From a virus, in the IMG/VR virus record IMGVR_UViG_3300028706_000007, positions 1 through 54,353 of that record: a stretch of 54,353 nt of DNA; one strand, written 5' to 3'. Under the pieces are notes generated by a model. That model had not been told where the DNA came from and searched no databases. It worked only from the letters and a program-made list of their open reading frames with translations. Below, in pieces: positions 25,765-34,700 of the stretch (positions within the stretch are counted from its first letter, which is position 1; each line of letters opens with the position of its first letter). Made by a program: the position numbers and the translations under genes.

Positions 25765-27526
25765 ACTAGCAAATATCACCGAATACCAATTAGAAATTAC
25801 ATCAGGGTGCAATGCTAGTTGTCCACAGTGCCCTAGAAATATTAACGGGGGTAATGTGAACCCATATTTAGATGTATCACACTTATCACAATACGCAATT
25901 GAAACTGCATTTACTAAAGAAATATGTGAATCTACCAAACGAATATTTTTTTGCGGTAGTTATGGCGATCCCATTGTTCATCCCGACTTCTTAGCTATTT
26001 TAGCAGCCTTTAGAAGAAAAAACCCAACACTATGGTTGTTTATACACACCAATGGCAGTGTCCACAACGCATCATATTGGAAAAAAATGGCAGGTATAAT
26101 AGGTGATTATGGTCACATTGACTTTAATATTGATGGATTAGCTGATACTAACCATATATACCGTAGAAATACCGATTTTAATACAATCATAGACAATGCC
26201 CAAACATTTATTAATAATGGGGGTAAAGCAAATTGGAACTTTATAGTGTATAAACACAACGAACACCAAGTCGATGAAGCACGGTTGTTATCTTCCATAA
26301 TAGGTTTCAGCGAATTCAAAACAAGGTCTACTGGGCGGTTTTTAAACCATTGCACAATGGAAGAAATGGATGGATGGCCTATAGAAAATAGATTAGGTGA
26401 ACAAGTAGGTATACTGGAGGTTCCACTCAATGAAGAATACCACAATAAAAGTTTAGCGGCGTTGCCTAAACTCAAACAAGAAACCAATATATCAGAATAT
26501 TTCAACAATACACGCATCCAGTGTGATGCACTAAACGAACACAACGCAAATAATGATTACAACAAAAAAGATGAAGGCAAAGTATTAATAAATGCTGATG
26601 GGTGGGTAATGCCTTGTAATTTTTTCAATCATAATTTACATGATGCTAGATTCCACGACCGGTATATACTTCCAGGTAGCAATGATTTAAGTTTTTTGCC
26701 AAACGGAAAGAACCAAATACAAGATCTCTTTAGCAGACACAATGCAAAATCAGAGTTGAATATTAACCATACTTCATTGCATAACATATTTCAAAATAGC
26801 TTCTGGGATGAAATTACCGATGGGTTTGATAAAAATATCAATGATGGTCGCATATTCGAATGTGCCATGACATGTGGTGAAGAATTGCACAAAGTATGGG
26901 ATCAGGTTCCTCCTTCGACACCAGCATTCTTGATAACCGGTGGCAATAGAGGATTAGGATTAGAAATAAAAAATAATTTCAATGGAACATCAATTGCTAG
27001 GTCAGAAGACAACGATATCATGGCAGATATAACTAGTAATAGTGATTTAGAACGCATAGCATTGGAAAGTTTAAAGTATGATGTTTTTGTGAATTGTGCG
27101 TTTGATGGGCCACCTGGTGAAGAATGGACTAATTTCGCCCAAGTTAACCTACTAATAAAAATATATGACATTTGGAAAGAAAATAATAAAGAAGGTCACA
27201 TAATAAACATTGGTAGCATCGGTGAAAAGAATATAGTCGCACCAGAACCAACATTCGAACGGTATAGAATAGCAAAATCAGCATTAGCACATGCTAGTAA
27301 ACAGTGCACCAACGCATTTAAGAACGATTTTGTTAAATTCAGAACAAGTTTATTATCCATTGATAGGCTTGATACACCCATTACTAGGTCAAATAAATCA
27401 TGGACGGGTAATGGATTAGATTGCGGTGATGTAATAAAATCCATAGAATATATTTTAAGCATAAACAGTAATACATGCATTGAAGAAATAGTTTCATGGG
27501 TAAATTACAAATACAAAGGCACGTAA
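25754..27526 (+). CDS. Radical-SAM / short-chain dehydrogenase fusion
   Basis: 590 residues from ATG 25754; an adjacent ATG at 25751 is also possible. GGGGAG lies seven bases upstream, inside the end of gp46. Residues 1 to about 380 form a radical-SAM enzyme: C19-x3-C23-x2-C26 within SGCNASCPQCPR for the iron-sulfur cluster, and later cysteines in GWVMPCNFF and ECAMTCG that resemble a SPASM-type auxiliary cluster site. Residues about 388-590 form a short-chain dehydrogenase: LITGGNRGLGLEI for the nucleotide, a central NCAF in place of NNAG, INIGSIGEKN with the catalytic Ser, and YRIAKSALAHASKQ with the Y-x3-K pair. Both halves keep their key residues. The substrate is unknown; peptide, sugar or nucleotide modification are all possible. 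It is the last gene before a non-coding region. Confidence 0.82.
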   Translation: MPFKLANITEYQLEITSGCNASCPQCPRNINGGNVNPYLDVSHLSQYAIETAFTKEICESTKRIFFCGSYGDPIVHPDFLAILAAFRRKNPTLWLFIHTNGSVHNASYWKKMAGIIGDYGHIDFNIDGLADTNHIYRRNTDFNTIIDNAQTFINNGGKANWNFIVYKHNEHQVDEARLLSSIIGFSEFKTRSTGRFLNHCTMEEMDGWPIENRLGEQVGILEVPLNEEYHNKSLAALPKLKQETNISEYFNNTRIQCDALNEHNANNDYNKKDEGKVLINADGWVMPCNFFNHNLHDARFHDRYILPGSNDLSFLPNGKNQIQDLFSRHNAKSELNINHTSLHNIFQNSFWDEITDGFDKNINDGRIFECAMTCGEELHKVWDQVPPSTPAFLITGGNRGLGLEIKNNFNGTSIARSEDNDIMADITSNSDLERIALESLKYDVFVNCAFDGPPGEEWTNFAQVNLLIKIYDIWKENNKEGHIINIGSIGEKNIVAPEPTFERYRIAKSALAHASKQCTNAFKNDFVKFRTSLLSIDRLDTPITRSNKSWTGNGLDCGDVIKSIEYILSINSNTCIEEIVSWVNYKYKGT

Positions 27527-27579
27527 CAAAGGCATATAACAAAGGCATATAACAAAGGCATATAACAAAGGCATATAAC
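27515..27579 (+). repeat. Five 13-bp tandem repeats
   Basis: Five head-to-tail units of AAAGGCATATAAC; the first unit reads AAAGGCACGTAAC and contains the stop codon of the radical-SAM/SDR gene. The other four are identical. They lie directly before the structured RNA candidate. Iteron-like origin repeats, protein-binding sites or simple slippage product are all possible. Confidence 0.9.
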
Positions 27580-27599
27580 ACATTTTTTGGTCTATAATC

Positions 27600-28292
27600 T
27601 ATTGATAGTCTAGCTTGGGACGGTTAACACAAGCGGTAACACTCCCCACAAGTGGAGGACACCTAATCCCTGGGCAATAGCAGGGATCATAGCTACTACC
27701 CCTCTGGGGATGAAGATGCAATGCGCCTCGTATTAATGCGTTTAGCTATGAGATAAGGATACGATTATAGGCTAAAAGATGTTGCTCTGAAAGAAAAAAG
27801 ATTCAACAACAAATTCAAATAATGTGTTTCGATAGTGAATATTATTTGAATTCCCGTCATAAATGTAATTATTGGTAGTAAGGAGAATGAACCCAATTGT
27901 ATTACGCAAAGTTCTAGGGTAGAAGGTATTCGGATGACCGCCTTCGTGTTTATGTGTATAGACCATAAACAATCCCTTATCACATCTGTCCGACCGCGGC
28001 TCACACGAAGAGTAGGCTATTGGATTTAACTTTGTTTGTCCATCGGATAGGCAAAGTTTGTCCAAAAGGTCTACACGAATATATAAGGTCAACCAATAAC
28101 ATAAAATACAATTGGCATAGTAATATTACCTTAATTAATCTATATACCGTATCATTGGAATTAAAAATGGGAATGAGTGCCAACGAGTTCCCAGATGCCG
28201 TAAGGCATCTCTACACTATTAATATAATTTAACACTTTGGTATATGTAAGGATAGGTTTAATATATAGCGACCTATTAGAAATAAAATAGGT
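27600..28292 (+). ncRNA. Large structured non-coding RNA candidate
   Basis: No convincing gene lies between 27530 and 28307, yet the sequence is full of perfect complementary arms. Local hairpins include 27666-27672 with 27681-27687, 27812-27823 with 27841-27852 (12 bp), 27948-27954 with 27964-27970, 28028-28034 with 28052-28058 plus outer 28020-28024 with 28061-28065, and 28193-28199 with 28204-28210 closed by a GTAA tetraloop. Longer-range arms are 27688-27695 with 27743-27750, 27893-27900 with 28108-28115, 27927-27932 with 28076-28081 and 27942-27949 with 28003-28010. The loop TAGACC 27959-27964 can pair with GGTCTA 28068-28073 as a pseudoknot. A TATAAT at 27593-27598 may be the -10 box, and a hairpin at 28271-28292 may end it. 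Size and complexity recall the giant phage RNAs GOLLD and ROOL; I cannot confirm membership. Ends are estimates. Confidence 0.68.
28271..28292. terminator. Hairpin between convergent units
   Basis: ACCTATT (28271-28277) pairs with AATAGGT (28286-28292) around an eight-base loop. It lies between the RNA candidate (plus) and the gp26 partner frame (minus), where transcription converges. On the plus strand it is followed by a weak T-rich stretch, so it may end transcripts from either side. Confidence 0.4.
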
Positions 28293-28307
28293 TTATCATC
28301 TATTCTA

Positions 28308-28538
28308 TTAAAAATAAGGTAATCCTGTTTTCTTGGTAGTTTCTAAATTATCTTTAATGATCTTATTAATTGTAGACCTTTCATCGTATGATAGCTGAAG
28401 TGCTTGCACATATGAAACTCCACCACGCATGTTCCAACTGATCCTTAATGCTTCCTCCCTTATGCTATTAGCTTCCTTTTCCATGCCATCCAACTCTTTA
28501 CTGATATCTTCTGCACTAGAAACTAATAGCTTTATCCG
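28308..28538 (-). CDS. Short partner frame of gp26, likely expressed by -1 frameshift (gp51-like or tail assembly chaperone extension)
   Basis: A frame that continues from the 3' end of gp26 in the -1 register and ends at 28308. Downstream of the slip site it encodes about 76 residues: RIKLLVSSAEDISKELDGME, then SIREEALRISWNMRGGVSYV and a C-terminal NLETTKKTGLPYF. It has no good ribosome site; its possible starts are a TTG at 28493 and an ATG at 28484. The helical MRGG-containing core looks like the small proteins annotated as gp51-like in marine T4-like phages. Because gp26 ends on a slippery stretch, a gp26 fusion product is the more likely main product, as in tail assembly chaperones of other tailed phages. 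Which start is used is open. Confidence 0.65.
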   Translation of the reverse strand, partial: RIKLLVSSAEDISKELDGMEKEANSIREEALRISWNMRGGVSYVQALQLSYDERSTINKIIKDNLETTKKTGLPYF

Positions 28539-29365
28539 AAAAAATTTGACATATCCAATGTAAACGGCTGTTCATATTCATGCCCACATTCTTTTTCGTT
28601 GCATTTAATATTCAATGGTTTAAGTTCATTATCATTCTTCATTCCAATGACATAATCTTTTATGCGTTTATATACGACTCTGTCGCAATTATGCAAAAAA
28701 TCATTGATGAAATCTTCTTCCTTGACTATATTATCTGGAGTTTTGATATAATTGATATTTTGGGTTAGTGCTTTGAGTGATAATTCTGTCATGCTAGCAA
28801 ATGCAGCAGATAATCGTTTGAGTTTTTCCTCCTCCTCCATTTCTGCATCTTCTAGTACACTTGCCAATTTTTGTTCTTCAAATTGAATTACGCTATTTTC
28901 ATTGATTTGCTTATATGACAATGGTTTGAAGAAGATATTTAAATCACCAATATTCACTGATTTCTGGTAATCCGGTGATTTAAGTTGATCTAGTATCGTG
29001 CGTAAATCCAATGAATAAGTAGCAGTTTCCTTACAGGCAGGGCATGTAGTATCTATTTCCATTGAATGTCCGTAACTTGCAATTCTAATGGATGCTAATA
29101 TAGCATCAAAATCAACTGCGGGAATGATCCAAGGATCTAGGATATTAGGCACACAACTTTTGATAACATTCATAACTGCGGTGCCATTGTACAATGCATC
29201 TGGTGTTCTGTATGTTATTTCATCAATTGCTGTCATTGGGTAAATCGGCAATTCGTTATTTGGTGGCATATCTAATGTATTTTCTGGATAAAAGTTACCA
29301 TTGCTTGGTAATTTTAGGTAGATACTTGGTTGTCTGAAATAGTTGGATAGCGGGTTGTTTGACAT
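28532..29365 (-). CDS. 26: Baseplate hub assembly protein gp26-like
   Basis: 277 residues; T4 gp26 is 208. It starts MSNNPLSNYFRQPSIYLKLP and carries the T4 baseplate-assembly family pattern: LPSNGNFYPENTLDMPPNNE, then ELPIYPMTAIDEITYRTPDA, and a four-cysteine zinc-like site made of TTCPACKE near residue 105 and KCNEKECGHEY near 260. AGGA lies six bases or so before the ATG. The family helps assemble the baseplate hub and has the size and gene position of a tail assembly chaperone next to the tape measure gene. It ends SNFFG at a slippery heptamer leading into the following -1 frame. It is divergent from the tape measure gene, not in line with it. Confidence 0.85.
   Translation of the reverse strand: MSNNPLSNYFRQPSIYLKLPSNGNFYPENTLDMPPNNELPIYPMTAIDEITYRTPDALYNGTAVMNVIKSCVPNILDPWIIPAVDFDAILASIRIASYGHSMEIDTTCPACKETATYSLDLRTILDQLKSPDYQKSVNIGDLNIFFKPLSYKQINENSVIQFEEQKLASVLEDAEMEEEEKLKRLSAAFASMTELSLKALTQNINYIKTPDNIVKEEDFINDFLHNCDRVVYKRIKDYVIGMKNDNELKPLNIKCNEKECGHEYEQPFTLDMSNFFG
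28538..28547 (-). promoter_or_regulatory. Probable -1 frameshift site at the end of gp26
   Basis: In the gp26 frame the codons read TCA AAT TTT TTC GGA TAA. This contains A-AAT-TTT and, overlapping it, T-TTT-TTC, both of the X-XXY-YYZ form that allows both tRNAs to re-pair after a one-base backward slip. The slip leads into the open frame ending at 28308. The gp26 stop is only six bases downstream, so slippage would add about 76 residues. Confidence 0.6.
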
Positions 29366-29377
29366 AATTTTTCCTAA

Positions 29378-29385
29378 TATAAATA
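29378..29385 (+). promoter_or_regulatory. Late promoter box upstream of tape measure gene
   Basis: Perfect TATAAATA 46 bases before the tape measure ATG, in the divergent region between gp26 and that gene. Confidence 0.5.
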
Positions 29386-29430
29386 AGTGTAAATATATTT
29401 ATTAAACATAAACTACGGATAATATAAACC

Positions 29431-31743
29431 ATGTCAACTACTGATCAAATAGCACAAATAACCCGTCTTCTGAACCAATTCGCGTCAACATTACCAACCC
29501 ATGAAGCAGCATTATTGCGTGCTGATCTAGCTGCATTGTCTAATAGCGTTAATAGTGCTAACCGAAGTATAGGCGCTTTTAGCAATGAAGCGATGCGAGG
29601 GGCAAGAGCAATTGCGTCATCAACTGCATCATTTGCTGGATCATTAGGCAAAGGACAAACTGCTATATCATCAATTAGTGGTATAATAACGGCAATGTCT
29701 GGATCTCTTGCTGACGTAATCTCTGCGATCCCACAACTAGGTGTAGCTGGTAAGTTCGCCGGTGCGGCAATTGAAACAATGGGGAAAGCGGCAGCATATA
29801 CAACGGGAGTATTAGATGATGGTCTAGGGTCATTCCAAGAATTAAGTCGTGTTGGTGGAATTGGTTCTGATAGTATTGCTGGACTTGCGAAGGATATCCA
29901 CGCTGCTGGTATCCCGTTGAAAATGTTCAGTGGTCTTATTGCTGGGAATAGTAAACAATTAGCTGCCTTACAAGGCACCACCAGTGATGCAAGAAGTGAA
30001 TTTGCTAATGTAATGGGTGGTATGCGTAAGGGGATGAATAAGGAATTACGTAAGATCGGATTTACAACAGAAGAAATCAGCGAAACTGTTATTAACTTTG
30101 CAGATTTGCAACGTAGGTTAGGCAGAGGACAACGGTTGGATAGTGTTCAGTTACAGGAACGAACCCAACAGTATGCCAAGGAATTAGATAAAGTCTCTAG
30201 ACTTACTGGAATGCAACGCGAAGAACAACAAAAACTAGTAGATGCTGCAATGCGCGAAGGTCGTTGGCGTGCTACTATAGAAGATCTGCACCCAGGACAG
30301 GTAATGCAAATGAATATCTTGAATAATTCGATGTCTGCATTTAGTGGCGAAATGGCATCAGGGTTACGAGACCAAGCATCGGGTTTCACTCAATCGGAAG
30401 CGGCACAAAAATTATTCCGCTCAACCAATGGTGCATCCGTTAAAATAATGGAAAAAGTCAAAAGTGGGCAGCTGTCTGCACATGAAGCAATGATAGCTTT
30501 CCAAGAAGCAGTAAAAGCCAATAAAGCACCGATGAAATCATTAAATCAATCTATTGGTGATAGTGCTGGTGTTTATGTGAGATACCACGAATCAATGGAT
30601 CTAATGACAGCAGATTTCAAAGACTTAGGTGACGCTGTTAAGCATCAACAGAAGCAAATGGGGGCAGATTCTGACCCAACCACTAAGGCATTAGTCTCAT
30701 TGCAGGTGGCATTACAGCAAGCAAGTGCTAGTATCACAGCGACATTAATGAATTCCCCGAATGTGGCTTCAACATTGGATAGCGCCGGGGAGAAGTTTGT
30801 TGTTGGCACGAATCTGTTTTATGACACATTCAAAGGTGATTTTTTTACTGATGCAACTCCAAAACGCCCAGCGACCGAATCGGAAGTAAGTCTGCAAGAT
30901 TTAAACATTGAACGCAGAAAATTATTAATTGAAAAGGCAAACTTAAATGTGCCACCCACCCACAAAATGAAAATGGCAGGTATAGAAAATCCACTCACAC
31001 CTGAAGAAACGGCTAGATCAACTGCGATTGATAAGCGGGTTGACGAAATAAACATCCAAATAAAAAAACTTAATGCAGTTATTAAAACAGAAACTGAAAA
31101 ACGCACAGACAGTGTTTCTGCTATATTAAAACAAATGGGCATTGAGAAAACTGAACGAGAGTCGCTATTTACACCACTGCCCCCGTTGCAAAGTAGCATT
31201 AATGCACTACTAGAAAAAGATCATGATATATTATCAGACACTATTACAAAAGCAGGTGGTGCACAAATAAAAGCATTATTAGACCAAGCAACCACCGATG
31301 GTGTTGATATTAATAAAGATAGCAAATTATGGCAAAAAATATATGAAGTAATTAGAGAGACATCTGAGAGTACTGGTATGTTTAGTGCTGGAAAAATAGA
31401 AGTGGTATTCCCAGACGAAATAAAAGTATTGCCTGGTACTACACCTATAGATGTAAATGTTATAGAAAAGTCATCTCATGCAGTGCATTCATCACCTGAA
31501 ATGGTAAAGGGTGGGGTGTTATCTGGACCAAAATCTGGGTATAATGTGACTATGCATGGCACCGAAGCTGTTGTCCCACTCCCTGACAAGAAAGGTATCC
31601 CAGTAAATGTACAAGCAGGAACATCAAATAATAAACATATTGAACTACTAGAAAAACAAGTAAATAAGCTAACTGCTGTTGTTAAAGCAATTGAGGATAA
31701 CACAAGCATATCCAACAAGATACTTCGAGTAACACAAAATTAG
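29431..31743 (+). CDS. Tail tape measure protein (gp29-like)
   Basis: 770 residues; T4 gp29 is 590. The sequence is helix-rich with Ala/Ser/Gly-rich hydrophobic stretches near 60-130 (AIASSTASFAGSLGKGQTAI, IITAMSGSLADVISAIPQLG), as in tape measures that span the tube lumen. The C-terminal part near 685-735 has a PEMVKGGVLSGPKSGYNVTM and HGTEAVVPLPD segment that is found at the C-terminal end of many tape measure proteins, followed by a coiled-coil tail. Tape measure proteins set tail length and are ejected during infection. The residue count is modest, so a tail of roughly T4 length is likely. There is no strong ribosome site. The gp26 chaperone-like gene lies immediately upstream on the other strand. 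Confidence 0.85.
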   Translation: MSTTDQIAQITRLLNQFASTLPTHEAALLRADLAALSNSVNSANRSIGAFSNEAMRGARAIASSTASFAGSLGKGQTAISSISGIITAMSGSLADVISAIPQLGVAGKFAGAAIETMGKAAAYTTGVLDDGLGSFQELSRVGGIGSDSIAGLAKDIHAAGIPLKMFSGLIAGNSKQLAALQGTTSDARSEFANVMGGMRKGMNKELRKIGFTTEEISETVINFADLQRRLGRGQRLDSVQLQERTQQYAKELDKVSRLTGMQREEQQKLVDAAMREGRWRATIEDLHPGQVMQMNILNNSMSAFSGEMASGLRDQASGFTQSEAAQKLFRSTNGASVKIMEKVKSGQLSAHEAMIAFQEAVKANKAPMKSLNQSIGDSAGVYVRYHESMDLMTADFKDLGDAVKHQQKQMGADSDPTTKALVSLQVALQQASASITATLMNSPNVASTLDSAGEKFVVGTNLFYDTFKGDFFTDATPKRPATESEVSLQDLNIERRKLLIEKANLNVPPTHKMKMAGIENPLTPEETARSTAIDKRVDEINIQIKKLNAVIKTETEKRTDSVSAILKQMGIEKTERESLFTPLPPLQSSINALLEKDHDILSDTITKAGGAQIKALLDQATTDGVDINKDSKLWQKIYEVIRETSESTGMFSAGKIEVVFPDEIKVLPGTTPIDVNVIEKSSHAVHSSPEMVKGGVLSGPKSGYNVTMHGTEAVVPLPDKKGIPVNVQAGTSNNKHIELLEKQVNKLTAVVKAIEDNTSISNKILRVTQN

Positions 31744-31745
31744 GA

Positions 31746-31753
31746 ACTAAATA
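31746..31753 (+). promoter_or_regulatory. TAAATA late-promoter-like box before portal gene
   Basis: ACTAAATA just before the portal ATG (31760). The core TAAATA with a following A and G recurs ahead of many genes here. Confidence 0.35.
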
Positions 31754-31759
31754 AGCAAT

Positions 31760-34700
31760 ATGTCATGGAAAAAATATTTTAAAGCAGCAGATAATACCGG
31801 TGTAATGAGTCCTATTAGTGGGGCGCAAGGTGGTAAGTTCGGATTTAAGAACTATCAAAGTAGGTTACCAGAAGTTTATTCAGGACATCCAAATCGTGTT
31901 AATCGTTATAATCAGTACGAAGCAATGGATATGGATAGTGAAATAAGTGCTTGTTTAGATATTATTTCAGAGTTTAGTACACAAGACAATGATCAAAATA
32001 GCACACCATTTGATGTTGATTACCACGAGAAACCAACTGATAATGAAGTCAAACTCATTGAACAGAATTTAAAACAATGGTGTAAATTAAACCAATTCAA
32101 AAAACGTATATTTAAGTTATTCAGGAATACACTAAAATATGGAGATCAGGTATTTCTCCGTGACCCAGAAACATTTGAATTATTCTGGGTAGACATGTCC
32201 AAGGTTGGGCGTGTTATTGTTAATGAAAGCAAAGGCAAAGAACCAGATCAATACATAATACAAGATATTAACCCTAATTTTGAAAATTTATCAGTGGCAA
32301 CAAAAACCACAGATGATTTTGGAATTACACCAATGTCTGGCGGTATTTCTCCACAACAACAACAAGTGTCAAATCCGGTGGCTGGTGAAGGAACACGCTT
32401 CGGTGCTGCACAAAGAGAAACAACAGTAGATGCTAAACATATTGTTCATTTAAGTTTAACCGAAGGATTAGACTTGAATTGGCCTTTTGGTACAAGTATT
32501 CTTGAAAATATTTTCAAAGTATACAAACAAAAAGAACTATTGGAAGATGCTATTCTAATATATCGCGTTCAACGTGCGCCTGAACGAAGAGTATTTTACA
32601 TCGATGTAGGTAATATGCCATCACATATGGCAATGAGTTTTGTTGAACGAGTTAAAAATGAAATCCACCAACGTAGAATACCAACCCAATCAGGCGAGGG
32701 TGATAATATGTTGGATGCTACATACAATCCATTATGTATTGATTTAGAAACAAGAATACCATTGTTAGATGGAAGAACCCTGACATTACAGCAAGTTATA
32801 GCAGAATATAATGATGGTAAGGAAAATTGGGTATATAGTGCAGATCCTGTATCGGGTAAAGTAGTACCAGGTGAAGTGAAATGGGCTGGTGAAACACGTA
32901 AAAACACAGAAGTATTAAAATTACATTTAGATAATGGAGAGACATTAACTTGTACCCCAGATCATAAAATTCCAGTTTTGGGGAAAGGGTTTGTTGAAGC
33001 GAAAGACTTATCAATTAATGATAGTTTGATTTCATTTGAACATGCGGTTAAAAGCACAAATAAGATGACCAAACTTGTTCCCCTTCGTGAAACAATGGAC
33101 ACTGGGTGTTTAAATGTTGATAATGAATACCATACTTTTGCAATAGAATCAGGTATTTACATAAAAAATTCAATGCAAGAAGATTATTTTTTCCCGCAAT
33201 CAGCGGAAGGACGTGGTTCTAAAGTAGATACATTGCCAGGCGGGGACAATCTTGGTTGTTTTGCATTGGATACCAAAGTGAAATTATTAGATAACCGCAA
33301 TCTTAGTATTTCTGAAATAGAAGCTGAAATGAAGGATGGGAACGAGTTGTGGGCATATAGTTGTGATCCTATCACTGGAAAAATTGTGCCGGGATTGATA
33401 TCATGGGCTGGTAAAACAAGGTCAAATGCTAAAGTTCTTAAAATTGTATTAGATAATGGGGAAGAAATAGTTTGTACTCCTGATCATAAGATACCACTGC
33501 CAGGTATTGGGTTTGTTGAAGCCAAAGATTTAACAATTGGACAATCTTTGATTCCGTTGTATACAAAGAATAAAGAAATATCTAAGCATGCAAAACGTGA
33601 CTATGAAATGGTGTATGACAACGAATCTAAAAAGTGGGTATATACACATAGGTTAGTAGCGAAATACATGAGATCGAATGGATATTCTACTGAAAAGGTG
33701 TTTGATGAAGATTATATTTCAAGTTCAAAAAACACCATTCACCATAAGGATTTTAATCGTTATAATAACTCTCCTGCTAATTTAACATGGATGAACTTCA
33801 CAGATCATACATTGTATCATCAGGATAAAGGATTTTCAAAAGAAGCACAGGCATTGGGTACTCTCGCGGCAAGGGATAAAATGTATTATTTAAAAGAACA
33901 TGATCCCGAACAGTACAATGACATCATAAAACGACAAACACAGGGTAGATCACGATGGTATGAGTCGCTGACTAGTGATGAAATTGATGCACTTAATAAA
34001 AAACGGTCGGTGGGTGTGAAGAAATATTATAAAAATTTGACTAGTAATGAAAAAGAAGAGAGAAAGCAAGTCAGCCGAACTAATTGGTATAAAGGAACCG
34101 AAAAATTCTTAGCACTACTAACGGATGACACCTTTAGGCAAGAATATGGTAATAAAATCTCGGCAGGACAATCCAAATCAAAGATTGATAACCCTGAATT
34201 ATGGAAAAACCGAAGTGCAAAAATAACAGAAGCTAATATTATTAGATGGCAAACCGATGGGTACTATGATAGTGTATTTAAAGATCAAAAAATTAAGTTT
34301 AATTCTGATATGTATGAATTTGTGTCAACTCTGTATGTGACACATAAAGTAGAGCATGCCGGTGATTTCACGTCTATTATTGGGAATAATAGTACATTTA
34401 TGCAGATGTATGCTGCTGCGAATACTAAGGTTCATAGTAATACCAAGGTTGATAAATTCTCGGTTAGGCACTTGCACAAGTTATTAAAGCAAATGAATCA
34501 CACATGGGAATCATTTAAACTTATTCATTCTTACATTGTTCCCGATGATATATTGAATGATTTAATATCACAATATGATAATCAGATGTCACAGTATGAT
34601 TTTATCTCAAAGTTAAAAGATAATAATCATTTGTTGTCAAGTAGACATAAGGTTATTAACCATTTAAATAAATGTGGTATTGATAATTTCAAGACATTTA

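Noticed and set aside
27765-28183. Three short minus-strand frames in the RNA interval
   Set aside because: They overlap one another in different frames, lack ribosome sites and look like no known protein.
28020-28232. 70-residue plus-strand frame inside the structured RNA interval
   Set aside because: No ribosome site, unusual composition, and it runs across several stems; treated as chance, though a small peptide is not excluded.
27600-28292. Group I or group II intron, tmRNA or RNase P RNA as explanation of the structured interval
   Set aside because: I could not find the conserved core strings of these RNAs (for example a tRNA-like T-loop or a group II domain V hairpin), and there is no split gene around it. 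A model search would settle it.
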